This document shows, piece after piece, positions 61,701-64,000 of a stretch of 64,000 nt of DNA. Source of the DNA: Pterobdella sp. o SKG-2022 (taxonomy: Eukaryota; Annelida; Clitellata; Hirudinida; Piscicolidae); contig OZ038324.1 of NCBI GenBank assembly GCA_964035795.1, positions 885,524-949,523 on the forward strand. Reading direction: 5' to 3'. The notes beneath the pieces are model-generated. The model was not told the origin of the DNA. It saw only the letters and a program-made list of their open reading frames with translations, and did no database searches. Positions within the stretch are counted from its first letter, which is position 1; every line of letters begins with the position of its first letter. The translations under genes and the position numbers were made by a program.

Positions 61701-64000
61701 ATAAATATGACCACAATGTTCTCTCAATGAAAATTTATGTGAAGCTATATAAGGATAACAACAAAAATCACCAAACAATTCATAAGAACGAAGAATATAA
61801 CAATACATTAAAACATCATAGGTATACCAATAAACAAAACAACCACACAAAACAGACAGCAACAAAAACAACCACACAGACATCAAATGAGACAAACATC
61901 TCATGTGACCTTCCTGACCCGCATAAGGTCCTTTTGAATGACGACATGTCAGCTGATCTCATTGTGAGTCCTTTGAACTTCATGTCACCTTCCTAACCTC
62001 TCTGTGACCAACTTGTGTCATTTCACTATTTCACCATCAGATTTTTAAAGTTCAATTTATATTTGAAAAATTAAAAGTGAGATGTTTAAACCTATTAAAA
62101 AACAAGATAATATACACAGCATAAATACATCAGGCTGACAACACTACACGGTCATGATCAAAACACCTCCACACCATCACCACTTTAGAACCACTCCTCC
62201 ACCACACCATTTCAATACCACACCCACCCAGCTGATTTTAGGCAACTACAAGAGGGTGGTTGGGGTGATCTCGTATTACAAAAGATCTCATTTGCTGCAT
62301 CTCCTCATCGCATGTCTGGTCGCGGTTGCCCTCTTCATCCTCGTCGTCGTCATCAGCACCCTGTTGTGCGTCATGAGGAGAAGGCGGAAAAGGAAGGAGT
62401 TAGTTTATATGTTTTTTATCTTATCAATTTAAAATCACATTTTAAATTTTGAATTGGTTTATGGTTTTCAAATTCGAATTAGCAATGTTAAAATTCACGG
62501 AAAGTGTGCGATTGAACATCTTACTTATTCATTTAGTATCTTACTCATTGTGGGAGAGTATTTGCCGATCATAGTTTGTGTTTAAGATTATGACACCATG
62601 AAATATAGTATGAAGCAGCCGTTACTGGGTTGACGTCTCGCCCCCAAATAACATCGATTCAATCCCTATTTTTGACATTGTAACTTTTGAACAATACACA
62701 CCATGTCACACCATCAAATAATTATGTCACACCATCAAATAATTATGTCACACCATCAAATAGTTAGGCCACACCATCAAATAATTATGTCACACCATCA
62801 AATAATTATGCCATACCATCAAATAATTATGCCAAACCATTTAATAATTTTCGAGAGAGAAACAGCGACAGAGAGTAATGAGGGTCAGTTATGGCTGATG
62901 TCGGCTTTTAACGCTTATTTGCTCATATTAATTTCGTATAACGATTTAGATTTAGATACTATAGTACACGCACACAAATTTGGTTTGGCACAGTTACAGG
63001 TTGATGAATAAATATTTGAATTGCCTTTGGTCTTGTTCACTTCTAACAGTTATGCCTTCCACTTCCTTCAAATTTCTTTTAATCTTTCTTCATGTTTGCG
63101 GTGATTTCGTTAAAATAAAAATTAATTATTACGTATGCCTCACAACTTACGACCCAAAGACAATTTGTTCTGGTCAGCTCTATCGAGAGTTGTGTCCTCA
63201 GGTTGGTCTCAGCAGCACGCTCCACATCATATGTCGCAACAAACAATCATCTCTTGCAGGTACTCAAACAGTTTTCTCTTGAAGTCCACCCAGAAGATGC
63301 ACAGAGATGAACACCTCACCACTCCTCCCCCTTCACGTACCCACTCTCACCCATCATCATTATAAGCTTATATTTTTTTTATGAGAATGATATAATCTTT
63401 TGATTAAAAATATTTATGTTTTAAATTACTAAGATATAGATATATCAATAATCTAGAAAGATTGCTGTGAATGACCTAATTTTGGGACATGCACACTAGT
63501 GTAATCTAATATGGTAGACATAATGGATTCAACTGAATGCTAGCAGCCAGTGCAGAGGAGCCGCAGGACGATCAGGCGTTCTTCAGGACTGCTCTGCAAC
63601 GCATCGAAGGCTCGAGGATTAGGGGCATCGCCAGAGGCATCTTCATCAGAAGGGATGACATTCAGTTGAGAGATCTTATTGGAAAAGGTGTCTGTCAATG
63701 CACTCAAGCATATATTTCCACGTGAAACATGTTTTGATTGACAGGCTGTTTCAGTAAAGTGCATCTGGCCACCATATACTCTCCTAACTTCCCTAAACTT
63801 TCTCACGCTTGTGTCAAAATCATTTTGGGTATGTCTTCATTTTGAAAGGGTTAGCAGCCATGACAGCAGCACCACCACTGGCAGATGACGACATGTCAGC
63901 GGAGGGCATGGACTATCTCATCAGAGATGCATCAGTGATGAACAGTTTCAACCACCCCAACGTGCTCAAGTTGCTCGCCTTCTCGATTGGCTTGCACAAG
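46701..64000 (+). CDS. Receptor kinase with plexin-like Sema/PSI/IPT ectodomain (3' end outside window)
   Basis: Single-pass receptor. Exons: 46701-47624, 48472-48621, 48717-48890, 48964-49058, 51945-52097, 53086-53261, 53522-53612, 53998-54085, 54400-54504, 54580-54684, 55239-55436, 55506-55605, 55659-55828, 55923-56012, 56108-56175, 56453-56552, 59210-59346, 59450-59617, 60909-61002, 61063-61187, 61256-61355, 61530-61604, 61880-61963, 62232-62398, 63260-63336, 63547-63687, 63745-63828, 63848-end. All join in phase, about 1,397 residues so far. Signal peptide and Sema domain (1 to about 425); PSI1 (CGRHSLCSSCSFDHPCIWC); PSI2 (CSSCRGSRHACGWSNSHHVC, about 590-610); PSI3 (CGLCLLLDKKYECRYC, about 800-815); IPT domains (about 845-1190, e.g. 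GPRSGGTHVTIYGENM); transmembrane helix (about 1210-1236) then RRRRKRK; kinase N-lobe with LIGKGCFSKVHLA, HACVKII and FNHPNVLKLL. The alpha-C glutamate position is Asp. MET/RON have one PSI, so the ectodomain is closer to plexins. Ligand unknown, probably semaphorin-like. Confidence 0.85.
48080..48345 (+). repeat. Imperfect tandem repeat (about 105 bp, 2.5 copies) in receptor intron 1
   Basis: AAAACTCATTATTTAAA recurs near 48,087, 48,187 and 48,299, each followed by AAATTC.TTATT and a TTTAGTTTTCAT segment. Noncoding. Confidence 0.7.
49480..51195 (+). mobile_element. Decayed LINE (endonuclease-reverse transcriptase type) in receptor intron
   Basis: Between the PSI1 exons. Reverse transcriptase part: KPLFIFIDLEKTSDSATRSD, GVHQGSVLSPLLFVIVLEAL, ILYADDLMVTAQSMDELLAK, KGLRVNMGNTELIVSGLNFD, then a zinc-finger-like CVVCQTGVGRCA and WVHKKC. 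Further on (50,810-51,190) the matching tail appears: STLNRFKRNDLAKI, WMC.VRTNDNVYSDSLFKLG, ANPLNRSEWKGRLR. YADD is intact, but the fingers and endonuclease are missing and the rest is frameshifted. Confidence 0.85.
52316..52519 (+). repeat. Dispersed repeat R, copy 3 (uninterrupted)
   Basis: In a receptor intron. The full sequence runs from TTTTTATAGACTGCCAGCTC through CCAAGCCAAATGACAACGAT to TGGAGTCTACTGTTATCC. It serves as the reference for the copies at 19.1 and 35.6-36.1 kb. Confidence 0.65.
53300..53440 (+). repeat. 27-28 bp minisatellite in receptor intron
   Basis: About five copies of a unit like GGTAGAATGTGGTATGTAGA followed by TGTGGTGA. Noncoding. Confidence 0.85.
56872..58754 (+). 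mobile_element. Internally deleted CR1/L2-type LINE in receptor intron
   Basis: The least decayed element. A basic lead segment (KKKKRRGKRGGRRVREK) is followed by endonuclease pieces (LGFLNVRSLHNKVEEVLDLM; VVLGDFNFHLECIADKDAEN). Reverse transcriptase with a long open frame at 57,632-58,558 has FDLDNHNILINKLYSKFG, GVPQVSVIGPLLFNLYSSDL, QYADDTQFYSS, SRIDYCNTLLAGLPKKQL and LHWVKVRDRVVYKILLL. The end of the endonuclease and the RT fingers are missing between about 57,600 and 57,632. Ends near a T-rich/A-rich stretch. Confidence 0.88.
59930..60816 (-). mobile_element. Decayed RTE-like LINE, opposite strand, in receptor intron
   Basis: Minus strand. SKDKIRRWKEHFATAASSDS, then SILELTNSLKQFKLETDSGI (the segment before the reverse transcriptase), then about 450 bp on VQSLAYADVIMISSDK (decayed YADD), then a zinc finger (HCPICNNVFQKQGLHNHVKK). 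This arrangement is seen in RTE-like animal LINEs. Frames are broken. Confidence 0.7.
60478..60572 (+). repeat. TTTGAGC(A/T)TA short tandem repeat
   Basis: Eight or more copies of a 12-13 bp unit TTGAGCATATT/TTGAGCTTATT inside the decayed LINE. Confidence 0.85.
62399..63259 (+). other. Receptor intron between membrane and first cytoplasmic exon
   Basis: Holds a 21-bp minisatellite (62,703-62,835) of ATGTCACACCATCAAATAAT-type units. I see no in-frame exon here. The phase on both sides (GA|G) supports direct splicing across it. Confidence 0.6.

Overview
This is nuclear DNA of an invertebrate animal. Genes are split into many short exons with GT..AG introns, and the DNA is AT-rich. It is full of simple repeats, minisatellites, dead non-LTR retrotransposons (LINEs) and a tRNA-derived SINE. 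The gene set (GARS, CLPB, Fuzzy, alpha-carbonic anhydrase, LIM protein, RGS protein, Sema/PSI/IPT receptor kinase) is metazoan. Runs of Asn codons and long tetranucleotide arrays recall lophotrochozoan genomes such as leeches, but that placement is only an impression. All gene models below were joined by eye from splice sites, reading phase and family resemblance.

Layout, left to right. 0.2-4.5 kb: complete 16-exon glycyl-tRNA synthetase gene (+). 5.1-8.1 kb: small single-LIM protein gene (+), with a TATA box and a tandem CCAAT array upstream. 8.6-10.4 kb: RGS-domain protein (+). 11.85-17.45 kb: complete 16-exon CLPB (ankyrin plus AAA+ disaggregase) on the minus strand, flanked by two copies of a tRNA-Ile-like SINE. 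20.3-25.5 kb: an unrecognised 771-residue protein (+) with an N-terminal CPQC motif and long low-complexity stretches. 25.5-33 kb: repeats, including about 148 copies of TAAG and a dead LINE. 33.6-35.4 kb: a secreted carbonic-anhydrase-related protein (+) that has lost two of three zinc histidines. 36.8-39.6 kb: part of Fuzzy (FUZ) on the minus strand, beside a 34-bp minisatellite carrying TGAGTCA in nearly every unit. 42.4-46.1 kb: another dead LINE and the third SINE copy. 46.7-64 kb: a large receptor gene (+) that runs off the window.

The receptor is the most striking content. Its 28 exons join in phase into an ectodomain laid out like a plexin (Sema, then three PSI-type cysteine clusters, then IPT/TIG domains). 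One transmembrane helix follows, and then the N-lobe of a protein kinase with a glycine loop, the beta-3 lysine and an HPNVL motif. Classical plexins carry a RasGAP domain here, and MET/RON receptors carry only one PSI. A plexin-style ectodomain on a receptor kinase is therefore unusual. At least three LINE insertions lie in its introns.

The genes look independent, each with its own promoter; I see no operon-like organisation.
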